A stretch of 64,000 nt of DNA from Cutibacterium granulosum (GTDB lineage Bacteria > Actinomycetota > Actinomycetes > Propionibacteriales > Propionibacteriaceae), in NCBI RefSeq assembly GCF_900186975.1, contig NZ_LT906441.1, forward strand, positions 1,612,001 to 1,676,000. Reading direction: 5' to 3'. The position numbers were made by a program, and so were the translations under genes. Below are positions 31,155 to 41,814 of the stretch, in pieces; the stretch's first letter is position 1; each line of letters begins with the position of its first letter. The notes under the pieces are model-generated. The model was not told the DNA's origin and searched no databases. It worked only from the letters and a program-made list of their open reading frames with translations.

Positions 31155-32218
31155 CGATGCATTCCAAGAAGCGCGGCAACCCGATCGGTCGATGGCTCGA
31201 CGGCCTCGGTGGACAGTTCGGTGCGACTCAACGCGGTGTCGATGTCCTTGAGCCCGTTCCCGGTCACCGTGATGACGATGCGCTGTCCAGCAGGCAGGTC
31301 ACCGCTCTGTTTGAGGGCCAGCAGGCCAGCCACGCCAGCGGCAGATGCCGGTTCGACGAAAATGCCCTCCTTGGCGGCAAGGAATGCCTGGGCGTCGAGG
31401 ATCTGCTCATCGGTCACCGACGAGATGAGTCCGTTCGAGTCGTCCCGGGCGGCAAGTGCCTTGCTCCCCGACGCAGGTTTGCCGATTCGAATCGCCGTGG
31501 CGACCGTCTCGGGGTTCTCGACGTCGTGTCCCAGGACCAGGGGTGCAGCACCGGCGGCCTGGAAACCGAACATCCTCGGGGTGTGGGTGGCGGGACCGTC
31601 GGCGGCATACTCCTGGTAGCCCTTCCAGTATGCCGTGATGTTTCCGGCATTTCCGACCGGCAGGGCATGGATGTCGGGGGCGTCACCCAGGCAGTCCACG
31701 ATCTCGAAGGAGGCGGTCTTCTGCCCCTCGATGCGGTACGGATTGACCGAGTTCACCAGGGAGACCGGGAAGTTTGCGGCCAGGTCACGGGCAATGGTGA
31801 GACAGTCGTCGAAATTGCCCTGCACCTGAATGATCCGTCCACCGTGGACGACGGCCTGGGCGAGTTTCCCAGCGGCGATCTTGCCCTGGGGCAGCAGCAC
31901 CACCGGCATCATGTGGGCTCGGGAGGCGTAGGCGGAGGCGGAGGCGGAGGTGTTGCCGGTGGAGGCGCACACGACGGCCTTGGAGCCATCGGCCAAGGCC
32001 TTGGACATGGCCATCGTCATGCCCCGGTCCTTGAACGATCCAGTCGGGTTGGCCCCCTCGACCTTGACGTACACCTCGGCGTCGAGCACCTGCCCCAGCA
32101 CGGGAGCGGGAACCAGCGGGGTCGACCCCTCCCCGAGGGTGACGATGGTGTCGATGCCCTCCATGGGCATGCGATCACGGTACCGCTCGATGACTCCGAA
32201 GAATCCATTCTGACTCAT
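31151..32218 (-). CDS. thrC: threonine synthase
   Basis: PLP enzyme that converts O-phosphohomoserine to threonine. The 355-aa protein has the lysine motif [32 protein letters not shown] and the phosphate-binding [15 protein letters not shown]. The start at 32218 (MSQNGFFG) has a GGAGGG ribosome site; a longer in-frame reading is rejected. Its start overlaps the hom stop by 4 bp. Confidence 0.95.
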   Translation of the reverse strand: MSQNGFFGVIERYRDRMPMEGIDTIVTLGEGSTPLVPAPVLGQVLDAEVYVKVEGANPTGSFKDRGMTMAMSKALADGSKAVVCASTGNTSASASAYASRAHMMPVVLLPQGKIAAGKLAQAVVHGGRIIQVQGNFDDCLTIARDLAANFPVSLVNSVNPYRIEGQKTASFEIVDCLGDAPDIHALPVGNAGNITAYWKGYQEYAADGPATHTPRMFGFQAAGAAPLVLGHDVENPETVATAIRIGKPASGSKALAARDDSNGLISSVTDEQILDAQAFLAAKEGIFVEPASAAGVAGLLALKQSGDLPAGQRIVITVTGNGLKDIDTALSRTELSTEAVEPSTDRVAALLGMHR

Positions 32219-33552
32219 GACATTCCCTCCACTCGGATGACCTTGGGTTGGCTGTGCACGAAGGGGGACTCGCCGAGCTCCGAGACACACGCGCTGAGAT
32301 CCGCCTGCCGGGCCTGGTGGGTGAGCACCGTGAGAACCGCCGAGGAGTCCTTGGCGGTCTCGTCGTCTGCGCTCTGCCGTACGGTCTGCATGGAGACGTC
32401 ATGGCGGGCAAAGATCTCGGCCACCGATGCGAGCACCCCCGGCTCGTCGCGCACCTGGATACGGATGTGGAACCTGGTCTGGATGTCGTCGGTGTCCAGG
32501 ATGTCGAACTCGTCGAAGACGGCCTGTGGTGGCCCGGCCACCCCTCGCACGGCATTGCGAGCCACGGTGACGACGTCCCCCAGCACGGCCGAGGCCGTGG
32601 GAGCCCCTCCGGCTCCCGGGCCGAGGAACATGAGCCGCCCAGCCTCCTGGGCCTCGACGAACACGGCATTGTAGGCACCCGACACACTGGCCAACGGGTG
32701 GCTGAGTGGCAGCAGTGCCGGATGGACGCGGGCGACGATGCCATCTGGACCGCCCTCACACACCGCGAGCAACTTGATGACGCAGTCGAGGTCCTTGGCC
32801 GAGGCGATGTCGTCGGGGGTGATGTGGGTGATCCCCTCCCGGTACACCTGGTCACCGCGCATCCTGGTGTGGAAGGCTAGGGAGGCCAGCAGGGCAGCTT
32901 TGGCAGCTGCGTCATAGCCCTCGACGTCGGCGGTCGGATCGGCCTCGGCGTATCCCTTCTGCTGGGCCTGGGCAACTGCCTGCTCAAAATCCATGCCAGT
33001 GGTCGTCATCTGGTCCAGGACGTAGTTGGTCGTCCCATTGACGATCCCCATCACCTGGCGTACCTGATCGCCCACCAGGGACTCCCGCAACGGGCGCACG
33101 ATCGGGATGGCACCAGCCACGGCAGCCTCGTAGTAGAGATCGACGCCATTGCGCTCGGCGGCCGCATTGAGTTCCTCGCCGTGGGCAGCCAGCAAGGCCT
33201 TGTTGGCGGTGACGACGGACTTGCCACTGCGCAGTGCCGTGAGGATGAGTTCTCGGGCAGGATCGATGCCACCCATGAGTTCGACGACGATGTCGACGTC
33301 GGGTCGACTCACCAGTGCTGCGGAGTCGGTGGTGAACAGTCGTGAGTCCAGCCCCTGGCGTGGCCGATCGACGTGTGCCACCGAGATTCCGGCGATCTCC
33401 AGCGGGCGTCCGACTCGGGCGATGATGTCATCACCACGGATGAGAATCATTCGTGCCACCTGGGATCCCACGGTGCCGCAGCCCAACAGGGCCACCCGTA
33501 GCGGTTCACTGCTCGAATGCCCAGCCGTGTCGTGGACCCGGACCTCACTCAT
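32215..33552 (-). CDS. hom: homoserine dehydrogenase with ACT domain
   Basis: NAD(P)-dependent reduction of aspartate semialdehyde to homoserine. The 445-aa protein has the Rossmann loop [40 protein letters not shown] and a C-terminal ACT domain (about 360-445) for threonine feedback. The start at 33552 (MSEVRVHD) has GGGAG 5 nt upstream. It is first of hom-thrC-thrB and lies 88 bp downstream of lysA. Confidence 0.96.
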   Translation of the reverse strand: MSEVRVHDTAGHSSSEPLRVALLGCGTVGSQVARMILIRGDDIIARVGRPLEIAGISVAHVDRPRQGLDSRLFTTDSAALVSRPDVDIVVELMGGIDPARELILTALRSGKSVVTANKALLAAHGEELNAAAERNGVDLYYEAAVAGAIPIVRPLRESLVGDQVRQVMGIVNGTTNYVLDQMTTTGMDFEQAVAQAQQKGYAEADPTADVEGYDAAAKAALLASLAFHTRMRGDQVYREGITHITPDDIASAKDLDCVIKLLAVCEGGPDGIVARVHPALLPLSHPLASVSGAYNAVFVEAQEAGRLMFLGPGAGGAPTASAVLGDVVTVARNAVRGVAGPPQAVFDEFDILDTDDIQTRFHIRIQVRDEPGVLASVAEIFARHDVSMQTVRQSADDETAKDSSAVLTVLTHQARQADLSACVSELGESPFVHSQPKVIRVEGMS

Positions 33553-33640
33553 CAGCACTCCCTCGTTCGTCATCACACTTCCAACTTCGTCAATCGTTCC
33601 ACATGACCGGTCACACGTGGACCAGGAGTCCAGTCCGATG

Positions 33641-35065
33641 TTACCGATCAACCCGAGTCACGACCGCACCTGCATCGAGGGCAAGCAGATCGTCAATGGT
33701 CTCCCGGCGCAACAGAGTGTGACACGTCCCGTCGCGCACCGAGACCACCGAGGGGCGGGGAACATGGTTGTAATTGCTCGCCATGGAGCGTGAGTACGCC
33801 CCTGAACCGGGAACTGCAATGAGGTCGCCGGGCCGCACGTCGGCTGGCAGATAGACGTCTCGCACGACGATGTCGCCTCCCTCGCAGTGCTTGCCGACGA
33901 CGCGGCACAACACCGCAGACCTCTGTGAGCGCCGATTTGCCAGCACGGCCGAGTACTCCGCGGCATAGAGCGCGGGGCGGATGTTGTCGCTCATCCCTCC
34001 ATCGACAGAGACGTAGACCCGCTGGGCACCACCGTCCAGGTCCACCGGCTTGACTGTTCCCACCGTGTACAGGGCCAACGTCGTCGGACCGACGATGGCC
34101 CGGCCAGGCTCGATCGACAGGTGTGGGACCGAAAGATTGCGAGCCCGGGCCTCGAGCTCGACGATCTCGGTGAGGTCGTGGGCAAGCTGGGACGAGGTGG
34201 ATGGGGTGTCCTGACAGGTGTAGGCAATGCCGAACCCACCGCCGAGGTCCAATTCGGGCAGCACGTGGCCAGTGGCCTGCTGGAACTGGGCGAGAAGTTT
34301 CATGGTGCGTCGTGCCGCGACCTCGAAACCACCCGTGTCGAAGATCTGTGACCCGATGTGGGAGTGCACCCCCACCAGATCGATGACCGGGCTGGAGAAG
34401 CAGCGCACCATGGCCACCATTGCCGCCCCATTGGCAATGGAGAAGCCGAATTTCTGGTCCTCGTGGGCAGTGGCGATGTATTCATGGGTGTGGGCCTCCA
34501 CGCCCGGGGTGACACGGACCATCACCCGAGCTGTGCAGTCCAGTTCTCGGCACAGCTGCTCGATACGATCGATCTCGTCCAGGGAGTCGACGATGACCCG
34601 TCCCACTCCCGAGCTCAGGGCCAGCCGCAGTTCGTCGACGGACTTGTTGTTGCCATGCATCCCAATGCGTTCGGGGTCCATACCTCCTTCGAGGGCGGTG
34701 ACGAGTTCCCCACTCGTGCAGACGTCCATGCACAGCCCCAGGTCGTGCACCCACCCGGCAATGGCTCGAGTGAGGAATGCCTTGCCGGCGTAGTAGACGT
34801 CCCATCCGTCGAAGGCCTGCCGGAAGGACGTGGCACGATCCCGAAAATCCTCCTCGTCGAGGACGTAGAGAGCGGTTCCCTGCTGCTGGGCGAGCTCGAC
34901 GACGGACACCCCTCCCACCTCCAGAGCTCCCTGCTCGTTCCTGGTGACAGTGGTGCTCCACAGTTCCCGGTCAAGGGAATTGACGTCAGCCGGCACCGTG
35001 AGCCAGGTGGGGCTCGGTGAGGCGACATCGGCATGGACCGAGCCTGCGACGTGCATGTGAGTCAT
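33641..35065 (-). CDS. lysA: diaminopimelate decarboxylase
   Basis: Last step of lysine synthesis, PLP-dependent. The 474-aa protein has VYYAGKAFLTRA with the PLP Lys, GVHSHIGSQIFDTGGF, EPGRAIVG and the second-subunit Cys region CRVVGKHCEGGDIV. The chosen start at 35065 has a GGTGGGAG ribosome site. The gene is upstream of hom on the same strand and may be co-transcribed with it. Confidence 0.96.
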   Translation of the reverse strand: MTHMHVAGSVHADVASPSPTWLTVPADVNSLDRELWSTTVTRNEQGALEVGGVSVVELAQQQGTALYVLDEEDFRDRATSFRQAFDGWDVYYAGKAFLTRAIAGWVHDLGLCMDVCTSGELVTALEGGMDPERIGMHGNNKSVDELRLALSSGVGRVIVDSLDEIDRIEQLCRELDCTARVMVRVTPGVEAHTHEYIATAHEDQKFGFSIANGAAMVAMVRCFSSPVIDLVGVHSHIGSQIFDTGGFEVAARRTMKLLAQFQQATGHVLPELDLGGGFGIAYTCQDTPSTSSQLAHDLTEIVELEARARNLSVPHLSIEPGRAIVGPTTLALYTVGTVKPVDLDGGAQRVYVSVDGGMSDNIRPALYAAEYSAVLANRRSQRSAVLCRVVGKHCEGGDIVVRDVYLPADVRPGDLIAVPGSGAYSRSMASNYNHVPRPSVVSVRDGTCHTLLRRETIDDLLALDAGAVVTRVDR

Positions 35066-35240
35066 ACTCCCACCTTGCCAGAGCACGGGTGAAAGATGTG
35101 CCGTGTCCACGCCGTGGGAACATTCATGCCCCTCGAGACGGGAACCGAGAGTCGAACGAGAAGCGCGGGGACAACAGGAGACGAGGGACGGTACCAGCGT
35201 GGAAGATGAGGGTCGAGTAGGTTTTTGCGACATTCTGGTC

Positions 35241-35246
35241 TATATT
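35241..35246 (+). promoter_or_regulatory. -10 element of the tRNA-Arg gene
   Basis: TATATT lies about 30 nt upstream of the tRNA start. The -35 region is poor. Confidence 0.4.
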
Positions 35247-35276
35247 GGGTGATTGCGGTCTGGAGCATCAGATTCA

Positions 35277-35351
35277 GCCCCCATAGCTCAGCGGATAGAG
35301 CACCGCCCTCCGGAGGCGGGTGCCGAGGTTCGAGTCCTCGTGGGGGCGCCA
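35277..35351 (+). tRNA. tRNA-Arg (anticodon CCG)
   Basis: A 75-nt cloverleaf with CCA encoded. The acceptor stem is GCCCCCA/TGGGGGC and the anticodon stem CCGCC/GGCGG encloses loop CTCCGGA, giving anticodon CCG. The T arm contains the standard GTTCGAGTC. Confidence 0.95.
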
Positions 35352-35479
35352 CGGCATCACGCGAACCACTCAGGATTCTGCCTACCGTCCTCCCAGGAGA
35401 CGGACGCCTCATGGGCCATGACTACCCCGCAGGTACGCCCAGGTACATCTGAGCGCCGAGAACGAACATCCTCGTTTTC

Positions 35480-37366
35480 ATGCTCTCAGATCAATTGGCT
35501 ATGGTTGCCAGCGTGCCTGCCGATCCTTCCGTACCACTGTGGCGTCGTGTGCGCGCTGCCTCATCCACCCAGAACCGACGGGAACTGCTCACCATTGTGG
35601 CCGTCGTCCTCCTGTGGGTGCTCGGCCGACTCGTCATGCTCAAGGTGTTCAGCAACCCCTCGAGCAACTACATCACCGGGGACGTGAACTATTACCGCGC
35701 GTGGCTGACAGGCGGGCACACTGATAAGGAAATGCTCATTGAGTACCCAGTACCGGTGCTGTGGTTCATGCGAGTACTCACGTGGTTCTCCGTCGGCGAG
35801 CAGGTGCAGTACTTCAATCAGCTCTTCGTCGTCATCATGCTCGTCCTGGACGCCGTCATGGCCATGGCGCTGTGGCGCAACGGAAAACGGTGGGGTGCGG
35901 TGTGGTGGTCCATCTTCGTGCCTGCCCTCGGGCCGATCATGTGGTTCCGCTTCGACATGGTCCCGGCTGTCTGCATGGGTCTGGCCGCCCTGTGGCACAA
36001 ACGGCATCCCCTCGCATGTGGAGCCATGATCGCCTGTGGTGCTGCTCTCAAACTGTGGCCTGCGTTGCTCATCGTGCCCATGCTGGGCAGGTCGAGACAA
36101 GCCATCCGCCGACTCGTCTCCTTCCTCGTCGTTGGATTCGGACTCGGCCTGAGTTCACTGCTGCTCACTGGCTGGCAGCGCACCACCTCCCCGCTGACGT
36201 GGCAGTCCGATCGTGGTCTGCAGATCGAGTCCGTCCAGTCGACGATTCCGATGATCCGTCGCCTTGCCGACGACACCGGAGCGTTCCACGTGGGCATGAG
36301 CCGATTCAATGCCTTCGAGATCACTGGACCAGGGGTGGGTTTCTGGCAGACGATGTCGTCACTGCTCATGGTCCTCACCCTGGCCGGGACGATCCTGCTG
36401 GGAGTACTCGCCTGGCGCCGGAACGGGTTCTCCCATCGCACGGCCGTGCTGTCGGCAATCGTCATCGTGGGGGCGATGATCATGGCCAACAAGACCTTGT
36501 CACCGCAGTACATGATCTGGTGGGCTGCACCGATGGCCGCCATTCTGGATGATTTCCTGCCCGATCCGGATCGTGACGTCCAGCCCGGTGGGGCGATCGA
36601 AACCCTCGCCCTGGTCACCGCAGCGACGCTGGTGCTCATCGCTCTGCTCACCCAGGCCGTCTACCCACTCATGTACGGCCAGATCATCGGTGATGATCCC
36701 ACGAGCGAGGCAACTGCAACACTCGTCGCCCGCAATCTCTTGATCGTCCTCGCCCTGCTCACCTCCGTGGGAGCCTTGGTGCTCAGCCTTCGGCAGGACG
36801 GGAACGCCGACACCGTTGCTCAGGACGACGGTCATCCCACCCCGCCAGGACCCAGTCAGGACGTCAGGCCCCGGGAGAGGACGTCCTCACCGACTCCGCT
36901 GGACGATCCAGACCCCGCTGGTACGACCACTGCCGAACGCTCCACCGAGAAATCCGCCTCGGCCCCGCTCGTGCGGCCCGAACACCATAGTGATGTGAGT
37001 CGACGCACGTCCAGATTCGCACGGCGTACCACTGCGCAGGAGGCGACAACGTCAGCACGTCACGCAGCCAGCGGACCATCCTCCATGACTCTTCCAGAGC
37101 CCCGCACCGAGACCCCTTGGATGAGGACCACCCATCGATACGGCAACGCCTCCCCCAGGGCCACCAATGGCACCATGCTCGTCACGTCTGGAACCATCGC
37201 CGCCCCGAAACGCAGCAGCAGCGACCAACCCCAAAACCTCAGCTCCTCGTCCCGACCGGCTCATCTGGAGTCGTCTGCCCCGCGACGCAGGATCTCCAAT
37301 GTGGCAGTCAGCAGGACGGCTGACGAGGCCAACGTGCCCCGTCGAGCAGCTGGTGCCGCCCGGTGA
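35480..37366 (+). CDS. polytopic GT87-like (DUF2029-type) glycosyltransferase with a long disordered tail
   Basis: The 628-aa protein has around ten hydrophobic helices (about 35-440), with GDVNYYRAWLTGG in the first periplasmic loop, where GT-C enzymes carry a catalytic Asp. Other motifs are GAALKLWPALLIVPML and NKTLSPQYMIWWAAP. GT87 enzymes use polyprenyl-phosphate sugars, for example mannosyltransferases. From about residue 455 the protein is Ser/Thr/Arg/Pro-rich and probably disordered for some 170 residues. The start is uncertain (35480 or 35501). Confidence 0.72.
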   Translation: MLSDQLAMVASVPADPSVPLWRRVRAASSTQNRRELLTIVAVVLLWVLGRLVMLKVFSNPSSNYITGDVNYYRAWLTGGHTDKEMLIEYPVPVLWFMRVLTWFSVGEQVQYFNQLFVVIMLVLDAVMAMALWRNGKRWGAVWWSIFVPALGPIMWFRFDMVPAVCMGLAALWHKRHPLACGAMIACGAALKLWPALLIVPMLGRSRQAIRRLVSFLVVGFGLGLSSLLLTGWQRTTSPLTWQSDRGLQIESVQSTIPMIRRLADDTGAFHVGMSRFNAFEITGPGVGFWQTMSSLLMVLTLAGTILLGVLAWRRNGFSHRTAVLSAIVIVGAMIMANKTLSPQYMIWWAAPMAAILDDFLPDPDRDVQPGGAIETLALVTAATLVLIALLTQAVYPLMYGQIIGDDPTSEATATLVARNLLIVLALLTSVGALVLSLRQDGNADTVAQDDGHPTPPGPSQDVRPRERTSSPTPLDDPDPAGTTTAERSTEKSASAPLVRPEHHSDVSRRTSRFARRTTAQEATTSARHAASGPSSMTLPEPRTETPWMRTTHRYGNASPRATNGTMLVTSGTIAAPKRSSSDQPQNLSSSSRPAHLESSAPRRRISNVAVSRTADEANVPRRAAGAAR

Positions 37367-37692
37367 CGTCCATGAGGCGTGACGGTTGCACCACCTCTGG
37401 CATCACCCAGGAGAGGAGTGGTTCCCCCGACGGTGAAAACCCTCCCCGGATCTGGTGAATGTGGTCAATCGACTTCCTGTGACGCATGTCACATGCAAAG
37501 ATGGTCATGACGCCGGGGAACGGAACTCATCCTGAGTCTCGTCCACCGATGGCTGCAGTCATGGGAAGGGCCCTGTCGGTTGCAGCCATCACGCACGACC
37601 CGAGAGGCCTGCCAGCTTCTCGGTGCCCCATGAGCAGCGACGCTTGAGCGGAGTGGCGTTCCGCACGGGCGGTACGACCAGGGAAGAAGGCA
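37367..37692 (+). other. 326-bp intergenic region upstream of kgd
   Basis: No gene is visible. It holds a CRP-type palindrome (reported separately). No confident -35/-10 pair was found. Confidence 0.6.
37478..37493 (+). promoter_or_regulatory. CRP/GlxR-type operator
   Basis: Perfect palindromic half-sites TGTGA-CGCATG-TCACA with 6-bp spacing, the classical CRP family consensus, about 200 bp upstream of kgd. In corynebacteria the CRP homologue GlxR controls many central-metabolism genes, so a similar cAMP-dependent regulator is a reasonable guess. Confidence 0.65.
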
Positions 37693-40600
37693 GTGGTGGC
37701 ATCCTCCACCGAACAGGTCAACTCAACGAATGAGCTGGACTTCGGAGCCAACGACTGGCTCATCGACGACATGAGGGAACAGTTCCAGAAGGACCCCGAC
37801 TCCGTGGGCCCGGCATGGGCGAGGTTCTTCCGCACCGAGACGAGCAGCCAACCGGTTGCCTCGGCACACACGAACCACTCGGAATCGGCAGGTACTGGTA
37901 CTGCACCAGTGCAGCATGGCGCGGATCAGGCCCCGCATGACGGTTCGGGAACCAGCGAACCTGCCCCGTCCGCCAAGCCACCCTCCCCCACCTCAGCCAC
38001 TGTCAGCAGGAAGAAGGCCAGCACCATGAGTGCCGCCGCATCGTCACGCACCTCTCTCACTCCTGATGCCGTGCACAGCGCACCGTCACAGACCGTGGCC
38101 GAGCCGAGAACGCTGAAGCTCAAGGGTGCACCGATGCGCACCGCCAAGAACATGGAACAGTCACTGTCCATGCCGACGGCCACCTCGGTGCGCACCGTCC
38201 CCATGAAGCTCGTCATCGAGCAGCGAATGCTCATCAACCGCTTCCTGCGTCAGAACAAGGGTGGAAAGATCTCCTTCACCCACATCCTTGGCTACGCCAT
38301 GGTGCAGGCCCTCAAGGCCGTGCCGGTGATGAACAACGCCTATGCCGAGATCGACGGCAAGCCCCACCTCATCGAGAACCCGTCGATCAACCTCGGTCTG
38401 GCCATCGACGTCAATGCCAAGGACGGCTCCCGCAAACTCGTCGTGCCAGCCATCCGTGACGCCCAGAACATGGACTTCATGCAGTTCTGGGACGCCTACG
38501 AGGACATCGTGCGCCGTGGTCGGGAGAACTCCCTCACCGTCGAGGACTTCAGGGGGGTCACTGCCTCGCTCACCAACCCCGGCGGTATCGGCACCAACCA
38601 CTCGGTGCCGCGTCTCATGCCCGGCCAGGGCTGCATTCTCGGCATGGGATCCATCAACTATCCGGCGCAGTGGCAGGGTGGCTCCGACCAACGCATGGCC
38701 GAGCTCGGCATCTCCAAGGTGACGACCCTCACCTCCACCTATGACCATCGCATCATCCAGGGTGCCCAGTCCGGTGAGTTCCTGCGCCGCATCCACGAGC
38801 TCCTCACCGGTGCCGACCGATTCTACGAAGAGATTTTCGAGTCACTGCGCATCCCCTACGCCCCGGTGCAGTGGGCCACCGATCGGTTGGCGAATCGTCC
38901 CGACCAGGTCGACAAGCAGGCGCGTGTCGTCGAACTCATCGATGCCTGGCGTCGATTCGGCCACCTCGTCGCCGACACCAACCCCGTGGAGTACCGACCA
39001 CGGTTCCACCACGACGTCATGCTCAACAGTCACGGACTCACCCTGTGGGACCTGGATCGCATCTTCCCGGTGAACAATTTCGCCGGCGTGCACCGCGACG
39101 CCCTCACCCTGCGCGAGATCCTCACCATTCTGCGTGACTCCTATGCCGGTCACATGGGCATCGAGTACATGCACATCGACGACCACGAGGTACGCAGATG
39201 GTTCCAGGAACGGTGCGAGAAGGAACACACCCCGTTGAACCGTGAGACCCACCTGCGCATCCTCGACGAGCTCAACGAGGCGGAGATCTTCGAGACCTTC
39301 CTGCAGACCAAGTACGTCGGCCAGAAGAGGTTCAGCCTCGAAGGAGCGGAATCCGCGATCATCCTGCTCGCCGGGCTGTGCTCGATGGCCGCCGCGGATA
39401 ACCTCGACGAGGTCTGCATAGGCATGCCGCACCGTGGTCGCCTCAATGTGTTGGCCAACATCGTCGGCAAGTCCTACAGCCAGATCTTCCGGGAGTTCGA
39501 GGGCAATGCCGAGCTCGTCAACTCCCAGGGGTCCGGTGACGTCAAGTACCACCTGGGCTACGAAGGTGAGTTCGAATCCCACACCGGGGAACGCATTCGT
39601 ACCTCGGTCGCCGCCAACCCCAGCCACCTCGAGGCCGTCGACCCGGTGCTGGAGGGAATCGTGCGTGCCAAGCTCGACAGCCTGGGCAATCCGGAGAACT
39701 TCCCGATCGTGCCCGTACTGCTGCACGGGGACGCGGCATTCGCCGGGCAGGGGGTCGTCTACGAGACGCTTCAGATGAGCCGGTTGGAGGGTTACCGCAC
39801 CGGTGGCACGATTCACGTCGTCGTCAACAACCAGGTGGGGTTCACCGCAACTCCGCACGAGGGTCGCAGCGCCACCTACTGCACCGACGTCCTCAAGGCC
39901 ATCGATGCCCCGGTGATCCACGTCAATGGGGATGATCCGGCTGCCGTCGTCCAGGCTGCGAAGCTCGCCTTCGACTATCGCCAGGCGTTCCACCGTGACA
40001 TCGCCATCGATCTGGTGTGCTACCGGCTGCGGGGTCACAACGAGGGTGATGACCCCAGCTTCACCCAGCCACACATGTACGAGCTCATCAACAAGAAACG
40101 TTCCACACGCAAGCTCTACACCGAGAGCCTCATCGGCCGTGGCGACATCACCACCGAGGATGCCGAGGCCGTGATGGAGAAGTTCCGCAGCCGTCTGGAA
40201 ACGGTGTTCGCCGAGGTGCGTGATGCCAACTCCACCAGCCCGGCGATCTCGACGGTGCCGAAGTACCCTGCCAAGGGCCACATCGGCACTGCCACCGCCA
40301 TCACCCAGGACGTCCTGGACGACGTCATCAGGGTCCATGAATCCCTGCCGGAGGGTTTCACCGCACATCCCAAGGTTGCTCCGCAGTTGGCCCGACGCGC
40401 CACGATGTTGCGCGAGGGCAGGATCGACTGGGCCACGGCCGAGGCCGCATCACTGGGATCGCTGCTCATCGAGGGGGTCCACGTACGCCTGGCAGGTCAG
40501 GACTCGGCCCGCGGCACCTTCTCACAGCGGTTCGGGACGATCATCGACCACCGGACCAACGAGCGTTACATACCGCTCAATCACCTGCGTGGTCAGCAGG

Positions 40601-41475
40601 CGAAGATCGAGATCTACAACTCACTGCTCAGTGAGTATGCTGCCATGGGCTTCGAATACGGATATTCGGTTGCTCGCCCAGATTCCCTGGTGCTGTGGGA
40701 AGCACAGTTCGGTGACTTCGCCAATGGTGCCCAGACCATCATCGACGAGTTCATCGCCTCTGCTGGAACCAAGTGGGGCCAGCACTCCGGAGTCGTCCTC
40801 CTGCTGCCACACGGATATGAGGGGCAGGGGCCCGATCACTCCTCGGCACGTATCGAACGGTTCCTCAACCTCGCCAGCGAGGGGCAGCTGGCAATCTGCC
40901 AGCCCTCGACACCGGCCAACTATTTCCACCTGCTGCGCCAGCACACCTACAAGAACATGCATCGCCCTGTCGTCATCGCAACCCCGAAGTCGATGCTGCG
41001 CAACAAGGCGGCCACCTCGGATCCGTCCGAACTCGTCTCGGGCGCCTGGCAGCCGGTGCTCGCCGACCCGTCGATCACCGATCCCTCTGCGGTGCGCGAG
41101 CTCATCCTGTGTTCGGGCAAGGTGCGCTGGGAGCTCGTCAAGGAGCGTATGAAGCGCGGGCTGGAGGGCAAGGTCGCCATTGTCACCATGGAGAGGCTCT
41201 ACCCGCTGCCGCTGGACGAGCTGGCCCACGTCCTGGCCGACTACCGGCACGTCACCGATGTGCGCTGGGTGCAGGAGGAACCCATCAACCAAGGGGCGTA
41301 TCCGTACATGAACAACCACCTGGCGGCTGAGCTCTCTGCCAAGCTCCCGGGGGGGCTGTTGGATCGCATGGCAGTCGTGGCACGCCCGGAGTCCTCGGCG
41401 CCATCGGTGGGTCAGCAGAGCATCCACCTCAAGGAGCAGCGGACCCTCATGGACCAGGCATTCACCACGGAGTGA
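37693..41475 (+). CDS. kgd: multifunctional 2-oxoglutarate dehydrogenase/decarboxylase E1 with fused E2 domain (Kgd/OdhA)
   Basis: TCA-cycle protein of 1260 aa with the actinobacterial fusion. An N-terminal E1 segment (ANDWLIDDMREQFQKDPDSV) and Pro/Ser/Ala linker lead to an acyltransferase (E2-like) domain at about 140-375 with catalytic His in TYDHRIIQGAQSG. The thiamine-diphosphate E1 follows (about 385-1260), with GMPHRGRLNVLAN and VNNQVGFTATP. No lipoyl domain is present, as in Kgd. The start is the GTG at 37693; GTG at 37696 is possible. A 13-bp hairpin follows the gene. Confidence 0.96.
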   Translation: MVASSTEQVNSTNELDFGANDWLIDDMREQFQKDPDSVGPAWARFFRTETSSQPVASAHTNHSESAGTGTAPVQHGADQAPHDGSGTSEPAPSAKPPSPTSATVSRKKASTMSAAASSRTSLTPDAVHSAPSQTVAEPRTLKLKGAPMRTAKNMEQSLSMPTATSVRTVPMKLVIEQRMLINRFLRQNKGGKISFTHILGYAMVQALKAVPVMNNAYAEIDGKPHLIENPSINLGLAIDVNAKDGSRKLVVPAIRDAQNMDFMQFWDAYEDIVRRGRENSLTVEDFRGVTASLTNPGGIGTNHSVPRLMPGQGCILGMGSINYPAQWQGGSDQRMAELGISKVTTLTSTYDHRIIQGAQSGEFLRRIHELLTGADRFYEEIFESLRIPYAPVQWATDRLANRPDQVDKQARVVELIDAWRRFGHLVADTNPVEYRPRFHHDVMLNSHGLTLWDLDRIFPVNNFAGVHRDALTLREILTILRDSYAGHMGIEYMHIDDHEVRRWFQERCEKEHTPLNRETHLRILDELNEAEIFETFLQTKYVGQKRFSLEGAESAIILLAGLCSMAAADNLDEVCIGMPHRGRLNVLANIVGKSYSQIFREFEGNAELVNSQGSGDVKYHLGYEGEFESHTGERIRTSVAANPSHLEAVDPVLEGIVRAKLDSLGNPENFPIVPVLLHGDAAFAGQGVVYETLQMSRLEGYRTGGTIHVVVNNQVGFTATPHEGRSATYCTDVLKAIDAPVIHVNGDDPAAVVQAAKLAFDYRQAFHRDIAIDLVCYRLRGHNEGDDPSFTQPHMYELINKKRSTRKLYTESLIGRGDITTEDAEAVMEKFRSRLETVFAEVRDANSTSPAISTVPKYPAKGHIGTATAITQDVLDDVIRVHESLPEGFTAHPKVAPQLARRATMLREGRIDWATAEAASLGSLLIEGVHVRLAGQDSARGTFSQRFGTIIDHRTNERYIPLNHLRGQQAKIEIYNSLLSEYAAMGFEYGYSVARPDSLVLWEAQFGDFANGAQTIIDEFIASAGTKWGQHSGVVLLLPHGYEGQGPDHSSARIERFLNLASEGQLAICQPSTPANYFHLLRQHTYKNMHRPVVIATPKSMLRNKAATSDPSELVSGAWQPVLADPSITDPSAVRELILCSGKVRWELVKERMKRGLEGKVAIVTMERLYPLPLDELAHVLADYRHVTDVRWVQEEPINQGAYPYMNNHLAAELSAKLPGGLLDRMAVVARPESSAPSVGQQSIHLKEQRTLMDQAFTTE

Positions 41476-41499
41476 TCCGGGGCCCACTCAGACGCACGG

Positions 41500-41531
41500 C
41501 GTTGGTGGTGGGTGCCTCCCCACCACCAACG
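41500..41531 (+). terminator. perfect 13-bp terminator hairpin after kgd
   Basis: CGTTGGTGGTGGG (41500-41512) pairs with CCCACCACCAACG (41519-41531). It is followed by TTTCAGCCCC. It begins 25 bp after the kgd stop. Confidence 0.8.
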
Positions 41532-41627
41532 TTTCAGCCCCATTACCAATGTTTCAGCTACGTGGCAGCCCCTGTGCAGTTCGCCCATGACATCTGCCGA
41601 ATCCACCTGCCGGATCATGAGCCCACC

Positions 41628-41633
41628 TAGTAT
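41628..41633 (+). promoter_or_regulatory. -10 element 7 nt before a start codon (leaderless gene)
   Basis: TAGTAT ends 7 bases before the GTG at 41641, so the transcript would start at or next to the start codon. Confidence 0.55.
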
Positions 41634-41640
41634 TGACGTC

Positions 41641-41814
41641 GTGTATTTCACTGACCGTGGCATCGAGGAACTGCAGCGCAGGCGGGGCGACGAGGAAGTC
41701 AGCTTGGACTGGCTGGCTGACGAGCTGCGCCACTTCGTCGACATCAATCCTGAGTTCGAACTACCGATCGAGCGACTTGCCACGTGGCTTGCCCGCATGG
41801 ATGACGATGACTGA
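41641..41814 (+). CDS. DUF6104-type small acidic protein
   Basis: The 57-aa protein is YFTDRGIEELQRRRGDEEV followed by the helical segment LDWLADELRHFVDINPEFE and an acidic end. It matches a small family conserved in actinobacteria whose role is unknown. The GTG start is supported by the -10 element 7 nt upstream and by the family N-terminus. Confidence 0.78.
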   Translation: MYFTDRGIEELQRRRGDEEVSLDWLADELRHFVDINPEFELPIERLATWLARMDDDD

